A stretch of 64,000 nt of DNA from Streptomyces rubellomurinus (GCF_000961885.1 NZ_JZKH01000019.1:37246-101245), one strand, 5' to 3'; shown: positions 8,368 through 17,414, numbered from the stretch's first letter. Numbers and translations are program-made. The notes: generated by a model not told the origin, from the letters alone.

Positions 8368-9642
8368 CTACCGCTCGTAGAGCATCTCGGGGAAGCGCGG
8401 CGACGGGCCGTCCAGCAGGTGGTCGTCGTGGCCGCGGAGCCAGCGGTCGAGGAACGACACGACGTACGAGCGGGTGGCCGACACGGCGCGGTCCGGGCGG
8501 ACGTCGCCGACGTCGTCGGCCAGCTGCTCCCCGCTGATCGCGCCCTGGCGGGCGAGCTGGGGAAGCAGGGACTGCGCGTCGGTGTAGGAGCCGTGGCGGG
8601 AGCCGGTGAGGGTCACGTCGGCGTGCCAGCCGGTGCTGTGCTGCCACAGGGCGTCCCAGCCGGGCTGCCGGTGGTAGCTGCCGGAGTCGCCGTCCTGGGT
8701 GCCCATGAGCAGGAAGGGCTTGGTCAGGCCGTCCTGGGCGACGCTGGTCGGGAACACGCCGGTGTGCCCGTCCGGGCCGGGGAAGTGCAGCTGGCCGTCG
8801 AGGTCGATGCCGGCCTTGAGGCGCGGATCGTCGTGCATGGTCTGGAGGGCGGTGGAGCCGCCACCGGAGTGGCCGACCATGCCGATCCGGTCGAGGTCGA
8901 GGGAGGCGGCGAGGCCGGACGGCACCTGCTGGTCGTGGCACAGCTCGCCGAGCCGGTCCAGGACGAAGCGGGTGTCGTCGACCCGGGTCTGCAGGATCTT
9001 GCGCAGCAGGGCGCCGGCGTCGACGCCGGGCTGGGCGAACAGCGCGGGGAGGACGGAGGTGGCGAGGTCCCCGTGGGGGAAGGCGACCTCGGAGGCGTCG
9101 TAGGTGTGGTCGACGGTGACGACCACGTAGCCGCGGGAGGCGAGGTCCTCCACCAGGCCGGTGCCCCAGGTGCGCGGATCGCCGAAGCCCGCCGAGTACA
9201 GCACGACGGGCCGCTTGCCGCCGGGGAGGACGGGCGCGTCGGCGCGGGCGTGGGTGCGGATGCCGGCCCAGTCGGTGCGGCCGGGCTCGAAGCCGTGGGC
9301 GGTCTGGCCGGCGCTGCCGGTGCTGCCGAAGTGGTCGGCGGCGGCGGGGACCATGTACGGCGCGCGCTCGTCGCCGCCCGCGGGCCGGGTGGTCGGGTAC
9401 CAGAAGCTGATCATCAGCTTGCGGTGCTGCCCGGCCTGCCAGGGGTCGTCCCGGTGGTCGTCCGTGAGCCGCAGGGACGTCGTGCCGACCGGGTACGGCC
9501 CGGTCGGCTGCGGCAGCCAGGCCCTGGCCTGCCGCTCGGTGCCCCGCCCCGGCGCCGCCACCGCGCCCGGCGCGCCGACCGCGCCCGAGCTCACCGTCGC
9601 CGCCAGCAGTACCGCCGCTACGGCCCGTCCTCGCCTGCTCAT
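8368..9642 (-). CDS. Secreted alpha/beta hydrolase (PAF-acetylhydrolase/lipase-like)
   Basis: A 424-aa protein starting with a signal peptide (MSRRGRA, hydrophobic core about residues 8-24, AVAAP cleavage region near 28). The mature part is an alpha/beta hydrolase: VVLYSAGFG before the oxyanion region, the nucleophile elbow GHSGGGS, a later Asp region (DLDG/MGTQDGD) and a His in GSRHGSYTD. It resembles the platelet-activating-factor acetylhydrolase group by its early PVGTTSLRLTD segment, but the exact substrate cannot be told. Likely extracellular esterase. It is monocistronic, with a hairpin downstream. Confidence 0.85.
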   Translation of the reverse strand: MSRRGRAVAAVLLAATVSSGAVGAPGAVAAPGRGTERQARAWLPQPTGPYPVGTTSLRLTDDHRDDPWQAGQHRKLMISFWYPTTRPAGGDERAPYMVPAAADHFGSTGSAGQTAHGFEPGRTDWAGIRTHARADAPVLPGGKRPVVLYSAGFGDPRTWGTGLVEDLASRGYVVVTVDHTYDASEVAFPHGDLATSVLPALFAQPGVDAGALLRKILQTRVDDTRFVLDRLGELCHDQQVPSGLAASLDLDRIGMVGHSGGGSTALQTMHDDPRLKAGIDLDGQLHFPGPDGHTGVFPTSVAQDGLTKPFLLMGTQDGDSGSYHRQPGWDALWQHSTGWHADVTLTGSRHGSYTDAQSLLPQLARQGAISGEQLADDVGDVRPDRAVSATRSYVVSFLDRWLRGHDDHLLDGPSPRFPEMLYER

Positions 9643-9812
9643 CGCCGTTCCTCCTCGTTCGATCGCGTGGTCGCCGTGAACACGGGTGACGGTACGGGCG
9701 AGGAGGGGCGGAAACCGTCGTACCGGGGCGCCAAGTCCCCTGTAGTACCCCGGTATGGCGGCGTCCCCGGTCAGCGAGGTGCCGCGGCCCCGGCCGGGGG
9801 ATGATGGCGCGC

Positions 9813-10352
9813 ATGAAACGTGTGATCATCACTGGCAGCTCGGGCGCGGGCAAGACCACGGCGGCCGCCGCCCTCGCGGCCCGGCTCGGCCTGCCGCGCG
9901 CCGAGCTGGACGCGCTCCACCACGGCCCGGGCTGGGTGAAGCGCCCCGAGTTCGAAGCCGACGTGGACCGTTTCACGGCCGGCCCGGTCTGGGTCTGCGA
10001 GGAGCAGTACCACGGCGTGCTGGGCGACCTGCTGTGGGAGCGCGCCGACACGCTGGTCTGGCTCGACCTGCCCCGCACGACCGTGATGAGACGGGTCGTC
10101 GTCCGCTCGCTGCTGCGCGTCCTGACCCGCCGGGAGCTGTGGAACGGCAACCGCGAGACCTGGCGGGACCTGGCCGACCCCCAGCACCCGGTGCGCTGGG
10201 CCTGGGCCAACCACGCCAGGAAGCGCAGGTCCACGGTCGAACGCCTGGCCCGGCACCCGCACCTGACGGTGGTCCGGCTGACGAGCGCCGGGCAGGCCCG
10301 GGGCTGGCTGCGGGGCGCGTCGGCCCCGACCGGGGTGGTGGGACGTCGCTGA
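9813..10352 (+). CDS. P-loop kinase-like NTPase (adenylate kinase-related, FlaR/topology-modulation type)
   Basis: A 179-aa protein beginning MKRVIITGSSGAGKTT: the Walker A motif sits at the very N-terminus as in small nucleoside kinases. A DTLVWLDLPRTTVMRRV segment fits the Walker B and lid-side helix of the adenylate-kinase-like group, and the RRELWNGNRETWRD segment with Arg residues matches its lid. The start at 9813 is preferred because GGGGG lies 12 bases upstream; ATGs at 9801 and 9804 are in frame but too near it. Substrate unknown. Confidence 0.8.
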   Translation: MKRVIITGSSGAGKTTAAAALAARLGLPRAELDALHHGPGWVKRPEFEADVDRFTAGPVWVCEEQYHGVLGDLLWERADTLVWLDLPRTTVMRRVVVRSLLRVLTRRELWNGNRETWRDLADPQHPVRWAWANHARKRRSTVERLARHPHLTVVRLTSAGQARGWLRGASAPTGVVGRR

Positions 10353-10516
10353 GGCTCGGCGACCGGGGCACCCACGTCTGGTTCTCCAGCTACCTCTGCC
10401 CGCTCCCCGAGACGCTCCGCCCCGAGGCCCGCGACTACCGGGACGGGGTCCTGAGCGGCGTGGGGTTCCAGGAGCTCGCGAAGGCGATCCGGTTCCGCAA
10501 GGGCGAGCCGGAGTAG
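10344..10516 (+). pseudogene. Possible C-terminal gene remnant after the kinase
   Basis: Past the kinase stop, a different + frame stays open to a TAG at 10514-10516 and reads as ordinary protein (THVWFSSYLCPLPE, then GVGFQELAKAIRFRKGEPE), unlike the Arg/Ala/Pro-rich shadow frames nearby. No in-frame start with a ribosome site is visible before it. It could be the tail of a decayed gene. I do not recognise the family. Confidence 0.3.
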
Positions 10517-10537
10517 GTCGATCGGCCCGGCACGGCG

Positions 10538-12313
10538 TCACGGTGTGGCCGCGGGGCGGGCGCCGGCGGCGTCGGGGTCCGGGGTGGCGGTGAGGTGGCG
10601 GTAAGCCGGGGTGTCGGCCAGCAGGCCGGCGTGGGTGCCGAGTCGGGGCCGGGAGCCGTCCAGGAGGAGGACCCGGTCGGCGCGGCGGGCCGGGCCGGGG
10701 CGGTGGGTGATGGTGACGACCGTGCCGGGGCGGGAGCGGAAGGCGCGTTCCACCCGCAGTTCGGCGGCGGCGTCGAGGTGGCGGGTCGCCTCGTCCAGGA
10801 CGACCAGGCGGGCGTCGCTGAGGTGGGCGCGGGCGAGGGCGATCAGCTGGCGCTCGCCGGGGGAGAGGGCGCCGGGGGCGAGGTGCCCGGCCAGGCCGCC
10901 GAGCCGCCGCAGCAGCGGCTCGGCGCCGACCGCGCGGGCTGACGCCAGGACGGCGGAGTCGGTCGCCCGCGGGGCGAGCCAGCGCAGGTTCTCGGCGACG
11001 GTGCCGGTGAAGACGTACGGGTCCTGGGGGAGCAGCACCCGCGCCCGGGCCAGGTCGGCGGGTGCCAGGTCGGCGGGCGCCGCGCCGCCGAGCAGCACCT
11101 TGCCGTGGCCCGGGGCGACGACGCCGGCGACGATGTCGGCGAGGGTCGACTTGCCGATGCCGGAGGGGCCGACGACCGCCAGGTGCTCGCCGTCGCGCAC
11201 CGCGAGGTCGAAGCCGTCCAGGACCGGGTCGGCGTTGGCACCGTAGGAGAAGGAGACGCCGGAGAGCTCGAAGGAGCCGTCCACCGGCGGGAGTTGGTGG
11301 CCCGCACGGGCGGCGGCGGTCGCGTCCACCGGGTGGCTCGCGGCGGCGAGCCGCTCGGCGGCGACGGCCAGCCGGAGCCAGGAGGCGCCGGCGCCCTGCA
11401 CCAGGAGGCGCAGGGCCGGTTCCAGCGTGCCCGTCAGATAGGCCAGCACGCCGATCACGGCGCCGGCCGTCAGCCCGTGCCGGACGAGGGCCGGGGCGGC
11501 CAGGACGACCAGCAGCAGCGGGAGGTGCGCGCCCAGGGACACGATCAGACGGCGCCCGCCCGCCAGCCGGGCGAGCGCCCGGCCCGCCTCGGCGTTCGCC
11601 GCGACGGCGGCCAGCACCTCGCGCTCGGCCGCCTCCCGGGCGCCGCAGGCGACCAGGTCGCGCAGCGCCCGCAGGGCGTCGGCGCACGAGCGGGCCAGCT
11701 CCTCCTCGGCCGCGAACGCCTCGCGCTGGCGCCGGGCGGTGGCCGGTGCCAGGGCGGCGAACGCGGCCAGCGACAGGAGGAGGGGGCCGGCGATCAGCGC
11801 GGCGGCGGCCGGGGCGAGGGCGGCGCTGCCGACGATCACGGCGATGGCGGTCAGGGCGAAGTGGGAGACGATGAGCAGCTGCCCGGCGACGGTGTCCCGG
11901 ACGGCCTCGACCTGGCGGGTCAGCCGGGCGACGGCGATCGCGCCGGAGCCGTCCGCCCGGCCGTGCGTGGCGACGGCCCGGTGCAGCATGCCGGACACCA
12001 CCTCGCCCAGCAGCCGGTCGCGCATCGGCTCGACGACCTCCGCCAGCCACGGGTACGTCTGGCGGGACGCCCAGGCGCCCAGGGCCGAGACGGCGGCGAA
12101 CAGGGCGAGCCAGCCCGCCGCCGGTCCGGGCCGGTGGGCGAGGAAGCCGCGGTCGACCGCCAGGGCGAGCGCCTTGCCCGCGACCAGGGCGGGCGCGGCG
12201 GAGAGCAGGGACCAGGCGAGCAGCCGGAGCACGGCGGGCCGGCTCCGGCCGAGGGCCGAGCGGAGCAGCCGCAGGGCCGCCCGGCCCGGTCGGTCGGCGC
12301 GGGACGGGGTCAT
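10538..12313 (-). CDS. Lanthipeptide ABC exporter subunit, catalytic half (RamB/AmfA-like)
   Basis: A 591-aa half-transporter: about six membrane helices, then a nucleotide-binding domain with intact Walker A (VGPSGIGKST) and Walker B with catalytic Glu (LVVLDEAT). Its signature is altered to LSPGERQ instead of LSGGQ. The partner at 12695-14416 has the opposite defects, so the two should form a heterodimer with one functional ATP site. The start at 12313 has AAAGG about 8 bases upstream; an in-frame ATG at 12337 is an alternative. It is the last gene of the ramC-S-A-B-like locus and probably exports the modified peptide. Confidence 0.87.
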   Translation of the reverse strand: MTPSRADRPGRAALRLLRSALGRSRPAVLRLLAWSLLSAAPALVAGKALALAVDRGFLAHRPGPAAGWLALFAAVSALGAWASRQTYPWLAEVVEPMRDRLLGEVVSGMLHRAVATHGRADGSGAIAVARLTRQVEAVRDTVAGQLLIVSHFALTAIAVIVGSAALAPAAAALIAGPLLLSLAAFAALAPATARRQREAFAAEEELARSCADALRALRDLVACGAREAAEREVLAAVAANAEAGRALARLAGGRRLIVSLGAHLPLLLVVLAAPALVRHGLTAGAVIGVLAYLTGTLEPALRLLVQGAGASWLRLAVAAERLAAASHPVDATAAARAGHQLPPVDGSFELSGVSFSYGANADPVLDGFDLAVRDGEHLAVVGPSGIGKSTLADIVAGVVAPGHGKVLLGGAAPADLAPADLARARVLLPQDPYVFTGTVAENLRWLAPRATDSAVLASARAVGAEPLLRRLGGLAGHLAPGALSPGERQLIALARAHLSDARLVVLDEATRHLDAAAELRVERAFRSRPGTVVTITHRPGPARRADRVLLLDGSRPRLGTHAGLLADTPAYRHLTATPDPDAAGARPAATP

Positions 12314-12337
12314 CGGGTCGCCTTTCGCGGAGTTCAC

Positions 12338-12694
12338 GGATCGTCTGCGGCGGCGTTCGTCGGGGGAGCAGGTCGGCTGGCCTGTCGGCCGGACGGACGG
12401 GCGCCTGCTCGGCGAGGGGCTCGGCCGAGGTCCGCAGGCGGTGGGGTGGCGGGCGCGCGGGCCGGGCCCGACGGAGAAGGCCGCGAGGTCGGTGCGGGCG
12501 GCGGCACGCCCGTTGGCCGCCGGGCCGGGCCGGGTGCGGCGGCGGGCGGGCGCCGGGGCACGGCCGGGCGCCGGGGCGGGCCGCCGTCGAGGACTGCCCG
12601 GCGCCCGGGTTCGGGCACCTGGGGGGAGTGGGAGCGGCCGCCGGACGAGGAGCCGGAGCGTGTTCGCCGGACCCGGCCGAGGGGCCGGGCCGCG
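12338..12694. other. Gene-free gap between the two ABC subunits
   Basis: These 357 very GC-rich bases hold open frames on both strands, but all read as Arg/Pro/Ala-rich shadow sequence without a ribosome site. I searched the minus strand for a second Ser/Cys-rich precursor peptide and saw none. Its length is odd for an exporter pair that is usually tightly coupled. Confidence 0.5.
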
Positions 12695-14416
12695 TCACCC
12701 GGCCGCCTCGCCGTCGAAGACCGCGCGGTAGCCGGGCAGCGCCGACAGCTCCTCGTGGGTGGCCAGTGCGCGGATCCGGCCCTCCTGGAGCCAGGCCACC
12801 TGGTCGGCGTGGGCGGCCACCGCGGCCCGCCGGGTGACCACCAGCCGGGTGCGGTGGCCCTCCTGCTCCCGGAGGGCGTGCAGGATCCCGGCCTCGGTGG
12901 CGGCGTCCAGCGAGGACGTCGCGTCGTCGAGCACGAGCAGTCGGCCGTCGTGCGCCAACGCCCGGGCGATGCCGAGCCGTTGGCGCTCGCCGCCGGAGAA
13001 CGGGGCCTCGGCGGGCGGGGTGCGGTAGCCGTCCGGGAGCCGCCGGACGAACTCGTCGGCCCGGGCCGCCCGGGCGGCCCGGCGGACCCGCTCGGCGGGG
13101 AGGCCGGGGCCGATGGCGTCCTCGACGGTCCGCCCCGGCAGGGCCGGGTCGGCGAAGGCGCAGGAGACGGCGGCGCGCAGCTCGTCGGGGCGGAGGGCGG
13201 CGAGCGGGACGCCGTCGAGCGTCACCGTGCCCTCGTCCGGGTCCAGGAGCCCGGTGGCGAGGGCGGCGAGCGCCGAGGTGGCGGCGTCGTCGGCGCCGAC
13301 CACGGCGAGCCAGCCGCCGCCCGGGACGGCCAGGTCGAGCCGGTCGAGCACCGGGCCGCCTGGTCCGCCGGGGCCGCCCGGTCCGTCGACCGTGACGCCG
13401 CACAGGTGGAGGGCGCCGTCGCCGGACGGCAGCGGCCGGGTGCCCGGTGCGGGGACGGGTGCGTCGAGCAGTTCGGCGAGCCGGTCGGCCCCGGCGCGGG
13501 CGCGGGAGACGTCGAGCAGGCTCTGGGCGGCGCCGAAGCCGCCGAGGCCGATGGCGGTGTAGCCGAGTGCGGCGAGCAGCCCGCCCACGGACAGCGAGCC
13601 GGCCGCGACCGCCGCTCCGGCGGCCGCCAGGACGGCGAGTTGGGTCACCGGGGCGAGCAGCGCGGAGCACCAGGCGATCCGCCGCTGGCTGTCCCACAAC
13701 TCCCGTCCGTGCCTCGACAGTTCGGGAACCGGCCGGAGGACGCGGGCGATCTCGCGGTCCAGGGCGCCGGCGGCGGCGATGCTGCGGCTCCCGGAGACGG
13801 CGTCGAGCAGCCGGGTCGCGATGTCGGCCTGTGCCCGCTGATAGCCCTCGCCGAGGGTGGCCGTGCGGCGCAGCTGGCGGCGGATCGCCGCGTACCCGAG
13901 CGGGGCGGTGCCGAGGAAGGCCAGCGCGGCGGTCGGGGCGAGCACGGCCAGGGCGACCAATGCCGCTGCGGCCATGGCGAGTTGGGTGGCCGTGTAGATG
14001 ACCGCCGGTGCGGCGAGGGCGGCCTGCGGGGCGCTGCCGGTCAGTCGCGCCGCGACGTCGCCGACCGGGAGCCGGTGCGCCGCGAGCGGGCGGGCGGCCA
14101 GCACCCGGCGGACGGCGTCCGCGCGGAGCCGGGCGGCGGTGTCGGCGGAGATCCGGGGCCCGGCGTACTGGCCGACCGCCTCGGCGCCGGCCAGGGCGGC
14201 GAGCGTTGCGGCCAGCGGCAGGGCGCCGGCCGTCCCGGCGCCGGTCAGGGCCGCGTCGACGGCGTGGGCGAGTACGGCGGGCAGGGCCAGGGTCGCGCCC
14301 GTACTGGCCGTGACCGCGACGGCCATGACGGCCGACCAGCGGCGGCCGAGGCGGAGCACCCGGCGCAGGCCCTTGGGGGAACTTCCTTGCCGGGATGAGG
14401 AGACGTCGGTCGGCAC
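12695..14416 (-). CDS. Lanthipeptide ABC exporter subunit with degenerate ATP site (RamA/AmfB-like)
   Basis: A 573-aa half-transporter: six predicted helices followed by a nucleotide-binding domain. The Walker A position reads VVGADDAATSA, lacking the Gly-Lys-Ser/Thr core, and Walker B ends LDDATSS, with Asp in place of the catalytic Glu. The ABC signature FSGGERQ is intact. This is the expected non-catalytic half of a heterodimeric exporter whose other half has good Walker motifs and a poor signature. It follows the precursor gene by 165 bases containing two hairpins. Confidence 0.87.
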   Translation of the reverse strand: MPTDVSSSRQGSSPKGLRRVLRLGRRWSAVMAVAVTASTGATLALPAVLAHAVDAALTGAGTAGALPLAATLAALAGAEAVGQYAGPRISADTAARLRADAVRRVLAARPLAAHRLPVGDVAARLTGSAPQAALAAPAVIYTATQLAMAAAALVALAVLAPTAALAFLGTAPLGYAAIRRQLRRTATLGEGYQRAQADIATRLLDAVSGSRSIAAAGALDREIARVLRPVPELSRHGRELWDSQRRIAWCSALLAPVTQLAVLAAAGAAVAAGSLSVGGLLAALGYTAIGLGGFGAAQSLLDVSRARAGADRLAELLDAPVPAPGTRPLPSGDGALHLCGVTVDGPGGPGGPGGPVLDRLDLAVPGGGWLAVVGADDAATSALAALATGLLDPDEGTVTLDGVPLAALRPDELRAAVSCAFADPALPGRTVEDAIGPGLPAERVRRAARAARADEFVRRLPDGYRTPPAEAPFSGGERQRLGIARALAHDGRLLVLDDATSSLDAATEAGILHALREQEGHRTRLVVTRRAAVAAHADQVAWLQEGRIRALATHEELSALPGYRAVFDGEAAG

Positions 14417-14456
14417 GGGACCCTCCGAGGGTGGCGCGGGAGGAGCCGGGAACGGC

Positions 14457-14539
14457 CGCCGGGCCCCGGTCCGAGGACCGGGGCCCGGCGTCGCCTAGGG
14501 GCCCTGGGCGGGCCGGCTCGGTGAGGAGGGCCGGCCCGC
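14457..14539. terminator. Two hairpins between precursor gene and exporter genes (attenuator)
   Basis: CGCCGGGCCCCGGTC (14457-14471) pairs perfectly with GACCGGGGCCCGGCG (14476-14490) around CGAG. Nearer the precursor gene, GCGGGCCGGC (14508-14517) pairs with GCCGGCCCGC (14530-14539). Both lie downstream of the precursor stop at 14582 on the minus strand. A partial terminator here would raise precursor mRNA over exporter mRNA, as described for many lantibiotic operons. Confidence 0.6.
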
Positions 14540-14581
14540 TTCGGGCACCGACCGCGGGACGGGCCCGCGGTCAGCGGCTGC

Positions 14582-14707
14582 TCAGAGGCAGAGCAGGGTG
14601 CTGACCGTGCTGTTGGTGCAGTTGACGGCGCTCAGCGAGCTGAGGACCGAGCGGAACTCGACGGTCTCCTCGACGGTCTCCAGGGCCTGCAGGCTGAGGA
14701 TCGACAT
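14582..14707 (-). CDS. lanA: Class III lanthipeptide (SapB-like) precursor peptide
   Basis: A 41-aa precursor. The leader begins MSILSLQALET, carrying the I-L-x-L-Q helix motif needed by class III synthetases and lined up with the RamS leader start (FDLQSMET). The C-terminus carries two Ser-x-x-Ser-x3-Cys units, SSLSAVNC and STVSTLLC, the labionin/lanthionine pattern of SapB. Total length matches RamS (42 aa). GGGAG lies about 7 bases before the ATG at 14707. It sits 148 bases after the synthetase and before the two ABC genes, exactly as in ramC-ramS-ramA-ramB. Both core sequences differ from SapB, so a new variant is likely. Confidence 0.9.
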   Translation of the reverse strand: MSILSLQALETVEETVEFRSVLSSLSAVNCTNSTVSTLLCL

Positions 14708-14855
14708 GATGAACTCCCATCGGTGGTGATGCGGTGCTTCCGGCAGGTGCCGGAACTCGTGGGCGGCGGTGTCGCCGCGGGGGTGGCCGCCGGTGGCGCG
14801 GGGCGCGCCCGGCAGGCCGCGAGGTGGTGACGCGGAGGTGGTGACGCGGAGGTGG

Positions 14856-17414
14856 TTACGCGGTGGGCCAGAACGGCATCGCGGGCGTGTCCGCGAACAC
14901 CGTCCCGAGGGCGGACAGCACGCCGGCGGTGCCGGTGGCGAGGTCCATCGAGAGCCGGAGCAACTGCTCGCCGGGGAAGGCGGGGTGGCCCCGGTAGGGG
15001 ACGGCGTGCCAGGCGAGCCGCCGGACGTGGCGCCGGATCACCGCCGCGTGGGCCGTCCCGTCGCCCTGGGCCTGCCGGAGCAGGGCGATCAGGCCGGCGC
15101 GTCCGTTGAACAGGCCGGACTGGACGATGAACTCGGGCTCGGCGGCGCCGCGGATCTGCTCCAGGCGCTCGGCCAGCGCGGCGTCCGGGCGGCGGCGCAG
15201 GTAGCTGTCGAGGACGGCGGCGATGCCGGCGCTGCCGGACTCCAGGTAGGGCAGCACGCGGGTGCCGTCGTCGACCTGGAGGGTGCCGTCCTCGGCCACC
15301 ACGCAGCGGGCCAGGTCGAGGTCGAGGGCCCGGCGGGCGAGGTTGAGGAGGGCGGCGTCGCCGGAGTCCTCGTGCAGGTGGAGCAGCAGCAGGGCGGTGC
15401 CGGTGGGGCCGTGCATCAGGCCGGTCCGGGCTCCGGCGGGCGGCGCGGCGCCGTCCGGCCGGTCGAGGCGCAGCCGGGCGACGGCGCGTTCGGCGGCGTC
15501 CACGGCGGCCTCGCGCAGGGCGCGGTCGCCGGTGGCGCGGGCGAAGTGCCGCAGGGTCAGGCCGACTCCGGCCAGGCCGCCGGCCAGGTCGGGGCCGAGG
15601 CCGTCGAGGTCGTCCTTGCCGAGGCGTTCCAGCAGGTCGAGCGCCTCGGTACGGCGCCCGAGCAGGTCGAGGACGTACGCGACGCCGTGCGCGCCGAGGA
15701 ACAGGCCGGGCCGGCAGGGTTCCCGGTTCACCGCGTCGAGCAGCCAGCCGACGTGGTCGGGGTCGATGGCGGCGCCGGTGGTGTGCAGGGCCCACAGGAC
15801 GCCGGCCGCGCCGTAGGACAGGCCGAGCCCGTCGTGGGTGAACTGGCCGGGGTCGCCGGGGAAGAGCCGGTCGGCGCGCTCCGGGGTCGCGCTCGCCGTG
15901 ATGGCGGCGGTGAGCTCCTCGCGCAGCCGGGGCCAGGCGGCGGGCTCGCCGCTCAGCAGCTCCTGGAACGCGCGGTCCGTCTCCTCGGTGGTGCTGGTGG
16001 CGGTCGGCGGGGTCGGCACGGCGGGGGCCGGCGGGTCGGGCAGCACCTGCGGGGAGAGCGCGAACCGTTGGCGCGCGGCGCGGACGAGCGTGCCGGCCTT
16101 CCCGGGGCTGAGCACGGTCAGCGGCATGAGCGGCAGGAAGAGCCAGAGCCGCAGCGCGGCCAGCGCGTGCTCGTCGACCTGGAAGCCGGTCAGCCCGGCG
16201 GGGGCGGCGAAGCCCGCGGCGCCGAGCGCCGGGCGGATGAACTCGTCGACGGGCGAGGCGAGTTCGAAGTCGACGAAGGTGACGCCGCCGTCCGGCCGGA
16301 CGATCAGGTTGCGCGGGTGGAGGTCGCCGAACACGATGCCGCGCTCGTGGATCGCCCGCAGGCCCTCGGTCACGCCGTCGAGGATGCGCAGCGCCTTCGC
16401 CCGGTAGTCGGCGACGGCGGCGTCGTCCGTGTGCGGGTGCACCAGCGGGTAGTTGAGCCCGAACCAGCGGTGCAGCGGCTCGCCCTCGACGAACTCCTGG
16501 ACCAGGAAGTGGTGTTCCCACGCGGTGAGGTAGCCGAGTGCTTCCGGTACGGCGGCCAGGCCGCTCAGCCGTCGCAGGATCTCGTGCTCGCGGCCGAGGC
16601 GCTGGACGGCGTCGTCGGCGCGCTGGTCCAGGCCGGCGTACGGCCGGGCCTCCTTGAGCACGACCTGCGGGCCGCCGCCGGTGGGCCGGCCGAGGTAGAT
16701 GCCGCCGCCGTTGGAGAAGTGCAGGGCGCGTTCCACCGTGTACGGGAAGTCGCCCATGCTGTTCCGCGCGGAGTCGGCGAGGGCCTGGGTGAGGACGGCG
16801 GGCACCGGCGCCCAGTCGGGCACCTCGAAGACGGCGCGCCGGACGTCCGGGCGCAGCGCGCCGGAGGGTTCGCGGAAGGCGAGGACCAGTTCGCCGGTCT
16901 CGGTGCGGCAGAACTGCTCGACGAACCCGCCGTACCGCAGGTACAGCGGCCCCTCGCGCCAGCGCAGGTCGCTGAGGATGTACGGCCCGGGCTCGCCGCC
17001 GAGGGCGGAGTCGAGGTCGACCAGACATCGCTCCAGCTCCTGGTCGCCGACCGGGTAGAGCGTCATGAACTTCCCGCTGGAACCGCGCGAGGCGTACTTG
17101 GCGTTCTGCGTCTGGACGAGGGAGGGGCTGCGCAGGAACTTGAACGCGACGCGGTGCTCGAAGCAGTAGTTCCGGACGGTGTCCAGGATCCGCGGGGCGT
17201 TGTCCATGCGGGCCGAGACGTGCACCTTCCAGCCCTGCTCGGGCAGTTGGAGGTCGACGGGCTGGTATCCGACCCACACCTCGCGGGTGTTGCGCGCCCA
17301 GCCGGCCGGCGCCGGCTCACCCGCGGCGGGGAACTCCTCCAGGGTGGCCCAGCGGACCGGGGAGTCGTAGAAGAGCGGATCGGCGTACGAGTAGGCCTCG
17401 TAGCGCATGTCCAT
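14856..17414 (-). CDS. lanKC: Class III lanthipeptide synthetase LanKC (RamC/AmfT-like)
   Basis: An 852-aa three-domain enzyme that phosphorylates Ser/Thr of the precursor, eliminates phosphate and cyclises to Cys. The N-terminal lyase part (about 1-210) has FKFLRS and SRGSSGKFMTLYP. The kinase part (about 225-470) has the ATP-binding Lys in VVLKEARPY (about 254), FGDLHPRN (Asp about 364) and VDFE (Asp about 382). The C-terminal LanC-like part (about 480-852) keeps Gly-rich helical repeats (GLAGVGLTLRHF, MHGPTGTA) but lacks Cys/Cys/His zinc ligands, the class III hallmark. GGAGG lies about 9 bases before the ATG at 17414. No ramR-like activator lies beside it. Confidence 0.95.
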   Translation of the reverse strand: MDMRYEAYSYADPLFYDSPVRWATLEEFPAAGEPAPAGWARNTREVWVGYQPVDLQLPEQGWKVHVSARMDNAPRILDTVRNYCFEHRVAFKFLRSPSLVQTQNAKYASRGSSGKFMTLYPVGDQELERCLVDLDSALGGEPGPYILSDLRWREGPLYLRYGGFVEQFCRTETGELVLAFREPSGALRPDVRRAVFEVPDWAPVPAVLTQALADSARNSMGDFPYTVERALHFSNGGGIYLGRPTGGGPQVVLKEARPYAGLDQRADDAVQRLGREHEILRRLSGLAAVPEALGYLTAWEHHFLVQEFVEGEPLHRWFGLNYPLVHPHTDDAAVADYRAKALRILDGVTEGLRAIHERGIVFGDLHPRNLIVRPDGGVTFVDFELASPVDEFIRPALGAAGFAAPAGLTGFQVDEHALAALRLWLFLPLMPLTVLSPGKAGTLVRAARQRFALSPQVLPDPPAPAVPTPPTATSTTEETDRAFQELLSGEPAAWPRLREELTAAITASATPERADRLFPGDPGQFTHDGLGLSYGAAGVLWALHTTGAAIDPDHVGWLLDAVNREPCRPGLFLGAHGVAYVLDLLGRRTEALDLLERLGKDDLDGLGPDLAGGLAGVGLTLRHFARATGDRALREAAVDAAERAVARLRLDRPDGAAPPAGARTGLMHGPTGTALLLLHLHEDSGDAALLNLARRALDLDLARCVVAEDGTLQVDDGTRVLPYLESGSAGIAAVLDSYLRRRPDAALAERLEQIRGAAEPEFIVQSGLFNGRAGLIALLRQAQGDGTAHAAVIRRHVRRLAWHAVPYRGHPAFPGEQLLRLSMDLATGTAGVLSALGTVFADTPAMPFWPTA

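Noticed and set aside
12334..12618. Open frame on the minus strand between the two ABC genes
   Set aside because: Composition is Pro/Arg/Ala-rich like shadow frames, without a ribosome site or known motif, and it lacks the Ser/Cys core of a precursor peptide.
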